From Anaeramoeba flamelloides (Eukaryota > Metamonada > Anaeramoebidae), in assembly GCA_027625915.1 (NCBI GenBank), contig JANTQA010000060.1, positions 930,001 through 994,000 of the forward strand: a DNA stretch of 64,000 nucleotides, read 5' to 3'. This document shows positions 25,291 to 37,700 of this stretch, piece by piece. The translations under genes and the position numbers were made by a program. The notes below the pieces were generated by a model. It searched no databases. It was not told the origin of the DNA and saw nothing but the letters and a program-made list of their open reading frames with translations. Positions within the stretch are counted from its first letter, which is position 1; every line of letters begins with the position of its first letter.

Positions 25291-27431
25291 TTAATTCGAA
25301 AAAAAAAAAAACAAATAATTTTTATAATGTTTCAAAATATCACAATTTTGAGATATAAATTTAAAAACATTAATTTACAAATAACGAATTTACAAAAATT
25401 AAAATAATGTATTTGCAAAGCAATATATAATAATTAATAATTATTTATTTTTAATTTTCTTATTTTTTTTTTCAATTATTGTTACCAATAAAAATTTTTA
25501 ATCCAAATTTCATCTTAAAAATTTCTTCTAAACAACAATTCACAATATTTAATACACCAAAATTCAAATTTATGAAAAAAATAATCTTATTTAATTCATT
25601 CTATGAAGAAATGACAAATTAAAACCACCCACCAATTGAAAATTTAACAATTGTTTTTAAATTACAATACTTACCAAACAAAAAATAAATAATTATCAAT
25701 ACAAATAAATAAAGAATATGTTAATAAATTTAGAGTTTTTTTTTTTAGATTTATTGTGAAGGGTTAAATGTAAAAAACAAAAAAAAACACTTAATCTGTT
25801 AAAGAGATAATTGTGAAGTGAGTAAATTTGTGTGTTCGAATTCAAAAAGTGAATAAACAAGACACTAGTACCTTGAAACAGTTATTAGAAAAAAATTTGA
25901 AACTCAATTTAGTTTTTTAAAAGAAATTGAAGAGTCTAAAAATAATCTGTAAAAAAAAAAAAGTGAAAAAACTCAAAAAATAAATAATCCGAAAAAATTA
26001 AAAGTTATGAGAAATTTGAATCATTTTAATCCAAATGAATTTATACGTTTATGGTTGTTAAGGATTATTTGGATTTGAGCTCCTTTTCCCTTAAAACATG
26101 TTGAGTCATATTGGTCAAAAGGTATTCTATGGTTATGTTATGGATTTCTATTGTATTCATTTTATGGGTAATTTATCTATATATTCTTGGGCAATGATGT
26201 TGAAGTCAAAAATTTTTGATTTTTATGATTACATTTTTCAACTGTCTTCGTTTTTTTTTTTTCATATCTTTTACAGTCCCATTATAAAGGTATATATCAT
26301 CAATTTTTCTTTTTAATATGGAAATATTTTGAATTTTGGTACTTTTTTCCATCTGTGTGTGTATCTAATTAGAGGATTTTTGAAAAAGGTTTTAGTTTGA
26401 ATATAGTTATTGATGATTACCAGTTTAGATATGGCTTATTTTTTGAGATAATTTGTTTTGCAAGTAGGCGATTTTGAGATATTGTTTCAAATTGCATTTT
26501 TCATCTTCTTATCAGGATTTTGCTTAGTCATTTATGAATTTGGTCTTTTTCTTTGAGTCTTTTTTCTTGATAAATTGTTACCTCATGACTTCTCTATCAG
26601 TGTTCTCTATCTTTTTTTATCTCAAATTTTGGAGAGTGCACAACGAAAAAATGTCTTGGTAAATTTGTTTAAAATCTAATAACAATTGTTGATAGATCAA
26701 AAACGGTGCTGAAATCAAAAACTAATTTTATTGGTGTTCTTTTATTGAGAAGAACCTATCTTTAAGCTGATATAGATCATTCGAAAAAATTTTGATCGAA
26801 CGAAACAAGTTCAGTAATAACAAAAAAAAGAAATGAAAAAAAAAACTAAAAGATGCATAAATGATTTAATATATTTTTCAAAAATGAAAATTATTTCCAA
26901 ACTAAATAATATTATATGAAATTGCATTGTTTCTTCATTCTTTGAACTGTTTTAACTGTGTCGAAAATTTTCAAATTTATTTTCAATTAGTTAAAAATAT
27001 TTTTGTTTTTTGATTTTCAAAAAAAAAAAATAATAAAATCTCAAAAATTTTCATTTTAAAAATGTGTTATAAAGAATTTTTTATCAAAAATGATAGAATT
27101 TACAGATTATATTTCGATTTTTCAATATCATAAAAACACCATTATTTTTGAAAAAATAATAAACAAAAAAAAAAATAGAAATAAAAAAAAACTGGAAAAA
27201 GGTGTTATTTTATTTAAAAATAATTTCTATTAAATTTCGTTGTAAACAATATATGTTATTTGTTTTTTTTTTTTTAATAGAAAATTATTCGATTTTATAA
27301 TTTAAAAAAATAATTAACAAATCAAAGAAGAATATTAACTTAAAGTCTAATTACTTTTTCAAACGAGTAGAAAAAAAAAAAAAATAAAAGCAATAATTTT
27401 AATGAATAGAAGAAAGAAAAGAAGTTACTTA
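25291..27431. other. Intergenic between convergent armadillo and MON1 genes
   Basis: Contains repeat R2 (25725-26630) and a partial family D MITE right end (about 26820-27000, recognised by TTCTTTGAACTGTTTTAACTG followed by GTGTCGAAAATTTTC). No gene recognised; a short open frame at 26098-26316 belongs to R2. Confidence 0.55.
25725..26630 (+). repeat. Dispersed repeat R2, left copy
   Basis: Aligns in inverted orientation with 33560-34485. Landmarks: GTGAAGTGAGTAAATTTGTG, GAAACTCAATTTAG, ACTCAAAAAATAAATAA, TTTATGGTTGTTAAGGATTA, GAGCTCCTTTTCCCTTA and GTATTCTATGG. The best conserved stretch is ~26030-26130. Class unknown. It could be the end of a larger mobile element or an old segmental duplication. 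Confidence 0.6.
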
Positions 27432-30400
27432 TTACCAAAATTGGATTGTATTATTAAAAAAGCACTCTTCATTTTTCTTGACCCAGTTTAAAATCGCATT
27501 TTCTGCATTAATTGCTTGATTTTTAGTTATTAAAGGATGAAAAACCGAATGAATTTCAAAATCCTCTGTTAAATAGCTAAATATTTTTTCAGTGTCAGTT
27601 GATGAGCAATATCTTTGATTATTTGGATTTAACAACAAACGTGATTTGGAAATTTTATATAAAATATTTAAATTTTTTTTATATTTATCAAGTGAGTAGG
27701 GAAGAGTTGGTTTTATGGAGATAATTTGATCAGTGTTCCTTCGCTTATAGATAAAATGCCTTAGTTTTTTGATTTTTAATTTTTTACAATTAAAGGTTTG
27801 TGATTCTTTTACTGCTTCTTGAATTTCAGTTAATGCACCCATTTTTTTTAAGATCTATATATGAACATTTATTATATATTATTGAGAAAATAATACGTTT
27901 AATTAATTTTGCAAAATGGGAAAGGAGTGAAAATTTTCGACATATTGGCATATATTGGTATGTGTGTTAGTTGTGTACAAATTTTTCAAAATTATAGCTT
28001 TAGGAAAAGAAATCATAGAATTTAATTTCCAAAAGGTATCGTTTAAATCAATTGTAGAAATCTCAAAAATTATTAGTTCGTATTTTGAACAACAGTTTAT
28101 TACCGAAAAAATAGTTTTTCAAAAGATAAAAAAAAAAAAAAAAAATCTTTTAAATCTTTAAAATAAGTAACAATTATTACCATGAAGAGGCCACGATCAT
28201 GAAAAACTTTTATCAAAAAAAAATTAAAAATTTGATAATTTTTTACTTTTTAATAACTTCACTTAGAATAAACACTATTGGTTAATAAGATCTTTGATCA
28301 AAAATTATTTTGAAAAATATTTTGTAGTACAAGTTAGAAAATCCAATTTTCCAGGTTCTATTAGGATTTATTTTCAAATTTGATCGTAAAAAAAATTGTA
28401 AAAAATTTTTCTTCACAGTTCATTTTATTATTAATATATTTTAAAAGGTTTTTAAATTTAATTAATATCTTTCGACTAGGGAATCAATTATTTTGACTAT
28501 TAAAGAATTATTTGTTCTTTGAATTATAAAAATTATTTTTTTTTTGACTTTTCGTTAGGTTTTTTTTAATTTTTGAAATAAACAGAAAATTTATTTAAAT
28601 TTTTGGTTTATTTCAAAAAGTAACAAAAAACCGCAGTTAAGTTTTCTTGAGTTTTCTATTTATTTGGAAAATTAATAGATTTTCGTTAGGTTTTTTTGAG
28701 TTTTCTATTTATCGGAAAATCTATTGATTTTCGTTAGGTTTTTTTTACTTTTCGAAATAAACTGAAAATTTATTAAAATTTTCTGTTTATTTCAAAAAGC
28801 AAAAAAAAACCTAGAACACTTCACAAATAAAATAGAAACCCCCAAAAAAACCTAGAACACTTCACAAACAAAACAGAAAACCTCAAGAAAACCTAGGCAC
28901 TTGACGGCACTTTACAGACACTTCCGTTAGGTTTTTTTTAATTTTAAAAGAATGGAGTAAAATCATAGATTTTAGTCAAATAAAACAGAAAATCTCAAGA
29001 AAACCGCCAATAGCCTTTCCAGAATTTAAAAGAATAGAGTAAAATCTAAATGTTTTTACTCAATTCTTTTAAATTCTGAAAACCCTAGGAACTTTACGAC
29101 ACTCTACAGCACTTGACGGACATTTCCGTTAAGTTTTTCTCGAATTTAAAATGAATTGAATAATCTCTTTGATTTGACTCAATTCTTTTGAATTCTGGAA
29201 AACCCAGGACACGGCAAATATTTATCATTGGTATTTTTTTTTGATATATTTCATTTGAATTAGAAGAATAGAGCGTTTTCAAAACTATGAGTTATTATCT
29301 ATTCAAGTAAATATATCAAAGTTAGAATGAACTAAAATTCATTTTTTAAGTGATTAAAAAATTTTTTACCACCAAAAAACACGTTTTTTTCTTGACTAGA
29401 GACTTTTAAAAATATGAGTTCTGTTAACAACAATAAACATAAAATACATCAAGAATTTGAAGTTCTTGGAATTTTGGTTATATTGTGAATAATTTTTATT
29501 AACTAATGATGAAAGGTTAATTGAAATAATAGTTTTATCTAACTCAAAATTTTCAATTTAATTTTTTCATACGAGTGGAGTGAAATCGGTTAAAACTATT
29601 ATTATTATCCCTTTTTAACCAGCAAAGTACCTAATATGCAATTCCTGTGATATATTCTATGGAATTTTTTCAGGTACTAACAACTGGTATATTAAATAAG
29701 TCTTTGGAATTAAAATTATGTAAATACGAAGAAATGAGAGTTTTCGTTCATTTGGTATTTCAAAATTATTGTGCATAGTTTTGTATTTAAATTCAGATCA
29801 TGACTTTCAATGATATAAAAATAATGGTTACAAATCTAAATGTTAAGCATGAATTCTTTCACTTTAAATAATTATTTTTCTTGTATAAAAAATAATTTAA
29901 CAAATTCACTCTCAATTACAAAAAAAAAAAAAAAGCCTCTTGGTGATTTAAATCCGATTATCAGTCTTGTAAATCATCTGTACACCATAATATATCTCCA
30001 ACACATCTAAACTTGGATATATAACATTAAATAATAATAAAAGTAATCTTCAAAAAGATCTCAAATTAAAAATTTGGATCTAATCTCATACCTTACAAAA
30101 TTTTCCACTTTTTTTTTTTAATTCCATAAAGCCAGTGGGATCCAAGCTAATAAACAAAAGACAAATTTTCTTTTCTTCGTCAATATAATTTAAATAAGCA
30201 TGTAACAATTGATTGCTTTTATAGTCTGGCAAGCATAATGGTGTCCAAATTTCATTGGGTTTAAAGGAATGGTCTGCCACAAAATTTTGGATTAAAAAAA
30301 GATCATTGATCGAAATGGGGTTTCTTTTCGTTTGAGTAAGTTGAATCATGCCACAGTCCGATGTCAATAAAGCAAATTTTAAAAATTTTGTTTTTGTTAA

Positions 30401-31453
30401 TTTGAATGCGCTTGCGACTTTCTCTCTCGTTTGGCTGTTCATTTTTAAAAACTTGATCGAGTCTAAAACAAATTCTGGTGAACTCATCCGATAAATTAGG
30501 GAATCAAAAAACTTTGTTGTTCCTCCTAACAAAACCCTTAAATCTAAAGATGGCCTGTCCTTTAAAAATTCAATGCCCTTTGTCGATAAAAAGAAAATGA
30601 TTTGTTTATATAAAAATTTTAGTTGCCTTCTTAATTGCTTAGCAGACTCGCCAGTCTGAGAGACACAAACCAAAATGATCGGACCCTGGATTTTAAAGGC
30701 AAACAAATGATCGCACGCCCGTATCGATTTGATTTTATCACCTAAATCAGACACAAAGGAGACAAGCGCCTGTGGTACACAGAGTAAACTTGTGAGTTTT
30801 ATGTCTGAGCCGTATCTTGAATAGATTAACTTTCCTGCTTGTGAGAGGATAAAAAAATGCTTTTTGTGTGATTTCCATTTTTCGTCGAGTGGCCCTTCGT
30901 TCACATGCTTTTGATACCTTCTTCCAATCGACTCTTTTGAGATCTGTTCTCGAAAGTCCTGTGCTTTTTTTTTTAAATCCTCTTCTTTTGAAATAATATT
31001 ATTAGAAAACACTTTTTCTTCTTCTTCTTCTTTTTCATCTTCTTTTTGTTTTTGTTTTTGTTTTTGTTTTTGTTTTTCTTTTTCTTTATTCTTATTTTCA
31101 CTACCATTTTCCTCTTCATTTTTTTCTGTTTGTTTTTTATTTTCTTTTTCTTCATTTTCGCGATCTTTGAAGTTTTCTTTTTGATTATTTTTCATTTTTT
31201 CTTCTTTTTCTTTTTGATCTTTTTCGATTTGAGTATTTTTTTCTTCTTCGTTTAACTCTTGGGTTTCTGTTTTATTCACAGAATTATTGAAATCGGCTTT
31301 GTTTTCGTTTTGCATATATTTTAAATGTCCTGATGCTGTATTTGGTTTTAGTTGAGAATCTGAAGTACTAATGAATTTTGTGTGTTCTGAATTGTTAACT
31401 TGAGATTGATTAACAGTCATTGTTGGTTTGTTAATCAATTTTAATTCAGACAA
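27432..31453 (-). CDS. MON1: MON1 (SAND family) vacuolar fusion protein, Rab7 GEF subunit
   Basis: Two exons, 31453-30092 and 27854-27432, 1785 nt, 594 residues, split by a 2237-nt intron. With CCZ1, MON1 forms the complex that activates Rab7 on late endosomes or vacuoles. Residues ~1-160 are low-complexity Lys/Glu/Gln, poorly conserved in the family. The SAND core starts at KSHKKHFFILSQAGKLIYSR and YGSDIKLTSLLCVPQALVSF and includes QGPIILVCVSQTGES, LRRQLKFLYKQIIFFLS and LLGGTTKFFDSL. The first exon ends KKKSGKFCK; exon 2 continues ILKKMGALTEIQEAVKES, then LRHFIYK, EDFEIHSVFHPLITK and ILNWVKKNEECFF, the conserved MON1 C-terminus. The join is phase 0 (GTATGA donor, ATATAG acceptor). Taken alone, either exon would look like a truncated or unknown protein. 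The intron holds a full R1 repeat. Confidence 0.93.
28190..29440 (+). repeat. Palindrome-array repeat R1, large copy in the MON1 intron
   Basis: Co-linear with 22010-23275, from the CGATCAT start to GACTTTTAAAAATATGAGTTC at the end. It has the same hairpin arms around AATTTAAAAGAATAGAG/CTATTCTTTTAAATT and spacers such as CACTTGACGGCACTTTACAG. Extra tandem units GTTAGGTTTTTTTGAGTTTTC occur near 28640-28740, with inverse versions (CAAGAAAACCTAGGCACT) near 28870-28900. It runs antisense to MON1, inside its intron. Confidence 0.75.
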
Positions 31454-33559
31454 CCAAAATAAAGTTTTGTAAAGGCAGGTTTTTAAAAAAAAATGAAACT
31501 GTTTTGAAATTTTGAGTAAAACTATTATCTATTTTACGAAATTTAAGGTAATTGTTGCAATTAATTAATTTTCAAATTAAAATTGAATTAATTTCGTGAA
31601 AATTAGACTTAAGGTTTCAACAGGCTCATAATTGAATCGGGTTTGGTTATAAAAAAAAAATAATAAAACTTTTATCACGAAATTCGCTGGTTAGTATTTG
31701 AATAAAAAAAAAGAAAAAGATAGCAAGGAAAAAAAAATAGTAATTAAGTAATGAAATTAAAAAAAATATTCTCTAATCAACTTTTAAAATATCACTTTCA
31801 ACTATTTTACCTAAAATATTCACTGGAATAATTTTTGTAATTGGTTGAGTTCGTTTTTAATATTGTATATAATTAATGTATATAATTTTTTTTGATTTTA
31901 AATTTCTAAAATTGGTTTAGAATTGGTGAGAAACAACATAAAATATTTGAAAAAAAGTATTTTTCAAAGGTACAGAAAATATTTCGATATTTTTGGTATC
32001 TAGTTAAAACATGAAAGAAATATTGAAAACTCAATATCTATATTACTATTCTATGAGATTATAAAACATTCTAGATTATACATCATGGTTTGCTCAAAAT
32101 TCAAAAACTTGTAAAAATACTGTTATATATGAAATAAAGTTTAATGTTGATATAAATAATTATAATTGGGGATATGATAGATAAAATTAACTGTTTTATG
32201 GAATGGAATCTTTTTTAATAATAATAAATCCGAATATTTAAGGGATATGAAAATTTCTTTTGAATTGAAATGTGGAGATTAAGACTTAAAAATAATATGA
32301 AGAATGGCATTTCAAGAATTAATACCAAGAATATTCGAAATATATATATAAAATAAACAAGTGAATATTGTTATTAATTGATTTCCAAATAAATGGTATT
32401 TTTTTTTTATTTCTATCAGTGCCCATTTAGAAATAAAAATCAAAAAGAAAAAAAAAATTGAATAATGACAGTTCATCTGAATCCTAATAAATTAGGATTC
32501 AAAAAAAAAGTTTAAAACCAGAATTGTACTAAAAAACTTTATGAATAAATTCAAATTTAAGAATAATATACAAATAAAAAAATCTGCCAGTTACAATTGA
32601 TTTTAAACTTTTTTTTGGTTCGTTTGATTTTAAAATATAAATCAAGACCTACCCGTAGTTTATTAGATTAACCCTGATTAAATACTTCATCAAATCGAAT
32701 CTGGGTGTTCATAGAACAGTATTTCTCAGGGATAAACTATATACCAGATAATATATACATATATAAGTAATATGCCTTGCTTTTATTATTCAGAATCAGG
32801 TTATTTAGATATATTTTTGTATTCTTTGTATACTTTAGTTTAATCTTTTTTTTGCAGAACAGGAACTAAAAATAAAAGAAAAGCTCTAAGTAAATAGATA
32901 TCCAATAATTACTAAATCAGGACTAAAGATAATAATTGATAAATCAGAAAAATAAATAAACGAGATGAAAGAGATAAAATATATTGAAATATTTGATCAT
33001 AAGCGAGGGATCAAATCAAAAAAAAAAAACTGGAATAAAGCAAATAAGAACTGTTTTGTGATATAAGCTAATAGACCAGTGTGAATAAAAAATTATTAAA
33101 TGCACTCAAAATTCAATTTTCTAAAGCAATCATATTGCCTTAAATTTTATATGGATTTATTTTATTTTTTTTTAATCTAATCTCGATAGATGCCAAGGAA
33201 ATATATACTCGAATTAATAATAAAAAATGAGAACTGGAAGTAAATAATATTAGTTGTCCTGGTAAATATATACCAAAATACACAATCGGGGAACCAGAAC
33301 AGAACCAAAACAAACAAAATCCTAAAGAAGGAAGCTAATTTCGTCAACAACTCAATGTAGGGCTGGGTGGGAGAAAATAACTGAATAATGATAATATCTT
33401 AAAAACTCGAAAATTAGAGATAATTTATTTTAATTATTTGATTTGGAATTTTAAAATCAGTCTTATATAGAAAAAAATAGTATATTGGAATATGTGTATA
33501 AGGAATCGTGATAACCAATCTATATATTACAATGAAATTGACCCACTCATACTTGAAAC

Positions 33560-34241
33560 TGGATCACCTACTGAAGATTTCAAACGTGAAAAAAAGAAAG
33601 AACTTTAATTGAAAATAGAGAGATGAGATCAATATAAAACTCAATTATAAAAATCTAATTCGCCCAAACGAAGTCTAATAATCGCAAGGAAATGAAAATT
33701 GGTAACTGAAAAAATATTTAAAAAGTTCTCGATTTCGAGACAGTTTTATTAAAAACAACTACACCTAATCTGGAAATTATCAAACTCCTCTTTTCAAAAT
33801 AAAATCATGTTCAAATAGTATTAGGGGAGAAACACATGCAGAGGGGCAAAAAGAGTAAAATCCAAAATATGCCTTAGTTTCTACAAAGATTTTTGATATC
33901 GATTTTTTACATTTGGGATTGGAAATTATAAGAGAAAACACCGAAAACAATGGTAAATGTGATCAAACAAATCAAAGACTTTAATTACAATATTATCAAA
34001 AAAATTCAGATGAATTACTAAGGAAAATGAATACAAAATAAATTTATGACATCACCATAGAATACTTTTTGGTCGATATGATCCAACACGCTATAAGGGA
34101 AAAGGAGCTCAAATACAAATGATCCTTAACAACCATAAACATATAAATTCAACTGGAATCCAACAACTTTCAATTTTTTCTTATTATTTATTTTTTTGAG
34201 TTTTTTCTTCGCTTTTCTCTTATTCTTTTTTTGCATTTCTT

Positions 34242-34279
<38 letters not shown>

Positions 34280-34485
34280 CTTTGTTTTATTTTAGAAAAC
34301 TTAATTGAGTTTCAAATTTTTCAAATGACTGTTTTTGAACTGTGTAATGTTTATTCACACTTTGAATTAGAAGACACGAATTTAATCACTTCAAAATTTT
34401 ATCTTTAATACATTAAATGTTTTTTCTTTAACATTGAACGTTAACAATAAATCCAAATTCTCTATTTTTTGAGGACCGCATGCTT
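33560..34485 (-). repeat. Dispersed repeat R2, right copy (inverted)
   Basis: Inverse of 25725-26630; best matched block is ~34075-34180 (CACGCTATAAGGGAAAAGGA, GATCCTTAACAACCATAAAC). An AT microsatellite has expanded inside it (34247-34275). The pair flanks MON1 in inverted orientation, outer ends about 8.76 kb apart. Confidence 0.6.
34247..34275. repeat. (AT)n microsatellite
   Basis: About 14 uninterrupted AT units inside the right R2 copy; the left R2 copy has no such run, so the expansion happened after the two copies separated. Confidence 0.8.
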
Positions 34486-34710
34486 TCACTTGTGTAATAG
34501 CATTTAATAAAAAAAAAATAATTTCATGTCAAAAGAATTAGGTTATTAATTAATTTTTTTTTTTTTGATAAAAATCATAAAAAGAAAAAAAAATAAAAGA
34601 AATAAAAATGAAAAAATAGAATAAAATAAAAAAAAAAAATCATAAAATATAAAAAATAAGAATAGAATAAAAAAAAAATCAAAAATAAGAATTTAATCTC
34701 AAAAATAAAA

Positions 34711-37700
34711 TTACATAATTTCAATTTTTCGATCAAGATTAGAGAATTTTGATAAATCAAATTTTCTTTTAATTGTTCTTAATTCGTTTTTAATTTCTTC
34801 TGTTGATTCTGTTATCCCATCAAGGTCGTCTGTATATAAATATTCAACAAAGCCACGTATAGCAGAAAAGGAGAGGATTTCATCCTTTATAATATATTTA
34901 TCTATTGTGTAATCAGTTGACAGCCGTTTGGCAAATTTTTTCGTTCTTACTAATAAAATTAATTTATGAACTTTCACTTCTCTTTCTTCTCTAAAAACCA
35001 AAGAAAAATCTTTACTTTTGCTGTCTCTGAATAAATTACGGATATCTGATTGCAATTTGGAAGCCTTTTTTAAATGTAATGTTTTAATAAACCTTCTCAT
35101 TAGGCTTTTGGGTGGTGGGGCGTCTAAATAGACCCATTCTACAAAGATTTTTAATTCTGCAAGAGAAAATTTTTCTAATTCGGTTATAATCGATTCCGTA
35201 ACTGGACTATGGATTCTAGCTTCAAGTAGAGACGAATTTAATTTGATTTTATTATTTTTCAATTTTAAATCACAAAATTCTTGGTTTTCAAATAGTATTT
35301 GGAAATCTTTTAAAAGTGAATTAAAATCAGAATTCCAAATAAAGGAATTTGATGCCCCGCATGATAGCCCAATGTCCCTTGCCTTCACACTTGATAGATC
35401 AGATAGATTTACTCGCACGGGTAATGGTTGGAGTGGTAATTGGTTTTTGGATTTTTCTTTCAGACCTAGTTGTTGGTGCGAGTTGGAACCAAAGGTATAG
35501 AGCACACCTTCTGAGGTAACAACAAGTGAATGGCTTTTACCTGCACAAATCCTTACAATTGTTTGGGAAATTAAATCTTGGATGGCAGTAAATTTGGTAC
35601 AATCTCCATTTGTTTGTCCATTCCCGTTATAATCCCCAGAGCCACACGAATACACTTTAGATTCAATTAGCATTAAGGAGTGTTTGTAACCACACGATAT
35701 GTCCTGGATTGTTTTATCTCTAAAGTTTTTTAATTCCTTGGGAATCTTCTGATTGCCCTTCCCCCCTAACCCCAATTGCCCAAATTTGCCATACCCACAT
35801 GCAAAGAGTTTTTTGTCGTCGGTGAGGAAAAAAAAATGGCACGCTCCACTTCCTGAAAATACTCTTCTGACATTCGTCCGAAGACAAACTGGATTCATTT
35901 CTCGATTATTACTACCAGTGCCTAGTTGTCCCTATAATGAATTATTTGGTGTGGGTATGATTTGTATAGATATTAATATCAACAAACAAATGTTTTTAAA
36001 TTATTAAATTTAATTATTTTTAAATAGAAACGAAAAGTTTTCCCCATTTTTTTTAGGATAATGCTCAAAAATATAACATGAAAGAAGAAATAAGTTGAAT
36101 AAAATGAAAGAGATTTAAAGTAAAAACATATTTTATTCTGGTTATGAATATATATATATATATATATATATATTTAGAGATCTGAAATTATTTGCTTATT
36201 TGTCAATATTTTACAAATAAAATCTAAATGAAAAATAAATATTTCCCCTGAAAATTTTATTAATCTTATGATTTCTTGATTATTATTATAACAAAAAATA
36301 ATAATTTAACCTATACCGATAGTTTATACATGTTATTTTTCTTGAGAGAAAAAAAATATTAAAAAAAATATAAAAAATGATGCAATATTTTTCAGATCTA
36401 CATCACTTAATATATTTGCGATATATTTTTTTTTTATCTCAAACATTTTATTTGTAAAAATTTAACTATATAATTCCAAACAACGACAGATAAGAAAGTG
36501 ATTGTTTCACCAAAAAGTTTAGGATAGTATTGTAGTCACTGTGTAAAGATTTTGGGAAATCCTTTAGTTATTAGGCAAATTCCGCACTTTTTTAAAACAG
36601 CTGTAATTTTAAATTTAATTTTTTTTTAGTCACATGTCTGATTCAAAGATTTATTTGATTTTTGATTCAACCAAATTTTTATTAACCAAATTAGCATAAA
36701 AAAAGATTCGAAAAAAAAAGGTGTTAATTAATTTTACATTCAACTTTCTACCTTTTTCTTCCAAATTTAAGTTCTAGATTTCAAAACCAGTCAACCAAAT
36801 TGTCTGGTAATAGGCCATTTGTTTGGTTTTATATTAGGGATAAATCCCCAATAATGTAAAAATTATTTTCAATCTCATCTCTAAAATATATTGACCATTT
36901 TCGTGAGAAGGTTGTTAATTGCAAATTGGTCATATTCTCACAAAAATTTTCATAAACAACACACCCATATTCTAATAGCATTGTATCTCAGAAGGACATA
37001 ATTTTCTCTTTTTTTAAAACTTTTTTTTAACAGTCAATTTGCTTTAATTTAAAAAACGAACATTTAAAGAAAAAACAAATCAAAGATCTCAATTTACATT
37101 GTTGTTGTTTGGAAATTTCAACGAAATAGTTTAAGAAACCAAACTAAAGAGATACGTCTTCAACTTCATGAAGACTTATTCAAAAAAATTCAACAAACGA
37201 AATTTACTCCATTCACAAAAATTGTATATGTACAAAATAATACATTTTTTGTTTCTTGGTTTTATGATTTTTTATCATATTTAAACCAACTTTTTATGAA
37301 AATTTCGTTGTCAGGCTCAGGCAATTTTATTTTTTTCTTTCTGTTTTCAATGTATCTCAAATCTTCCTTAAACTTTTAATATGAAAAAATGAAATTCCCA
37401 TTTTAAAAATTGTTGTTTTTGTTTTCCATTCAAATTTATTCTTTAATTTTGGTCTAATTTTGAGTTTTTTTGCTTTAAATTCAACAATCCGTGTTCAAGC
37501 ATGCATTAAATTACTGTTTTGACTTGAGTATGTGTCCGATTCAAAATCAGCATCTTCTCACGAAAATGTTCACACAGGTAGGACGTAATCGCGTTAAAAG
37601 CGTTGGAAAACAACGGAAATTCGCGTTTTCCCGTTTAAGTGGGAGGTTTTTCATGTAAAACGCGTTAAAAGCGTTTGATATTCGATTTTTTAAACGCCAA

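Larger units (their letters stand above)
31454..34710. other. Intergenic between the MON1 start and the RCC1-BTB end
   Basis: Contains R2 (right copy) and an AT microsatellite. At 32850-33110 (+) one frame reads fairly continuously but with stops (for example KSGLKIIIDKSEK, KEIKYIEIFDHKRG); it may be the remains of a mobile-element ORF, but I cannot name a family. Confidence 0.4.

Noticed and set aside
27432-27842. Stand-alone 136-residue hypothetical protein
   Set aside because: It is the C-terminal exon of MON1; the sequence matches the family end and the splice phase agrees.
32850-33110. Possible gene with in-frame stops, read as an alternative genetic code
   Set aside because: Stops are interspersed in one frame only. 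All well-supported genes in the window read with the standard code, so decay is the simpler explanation.
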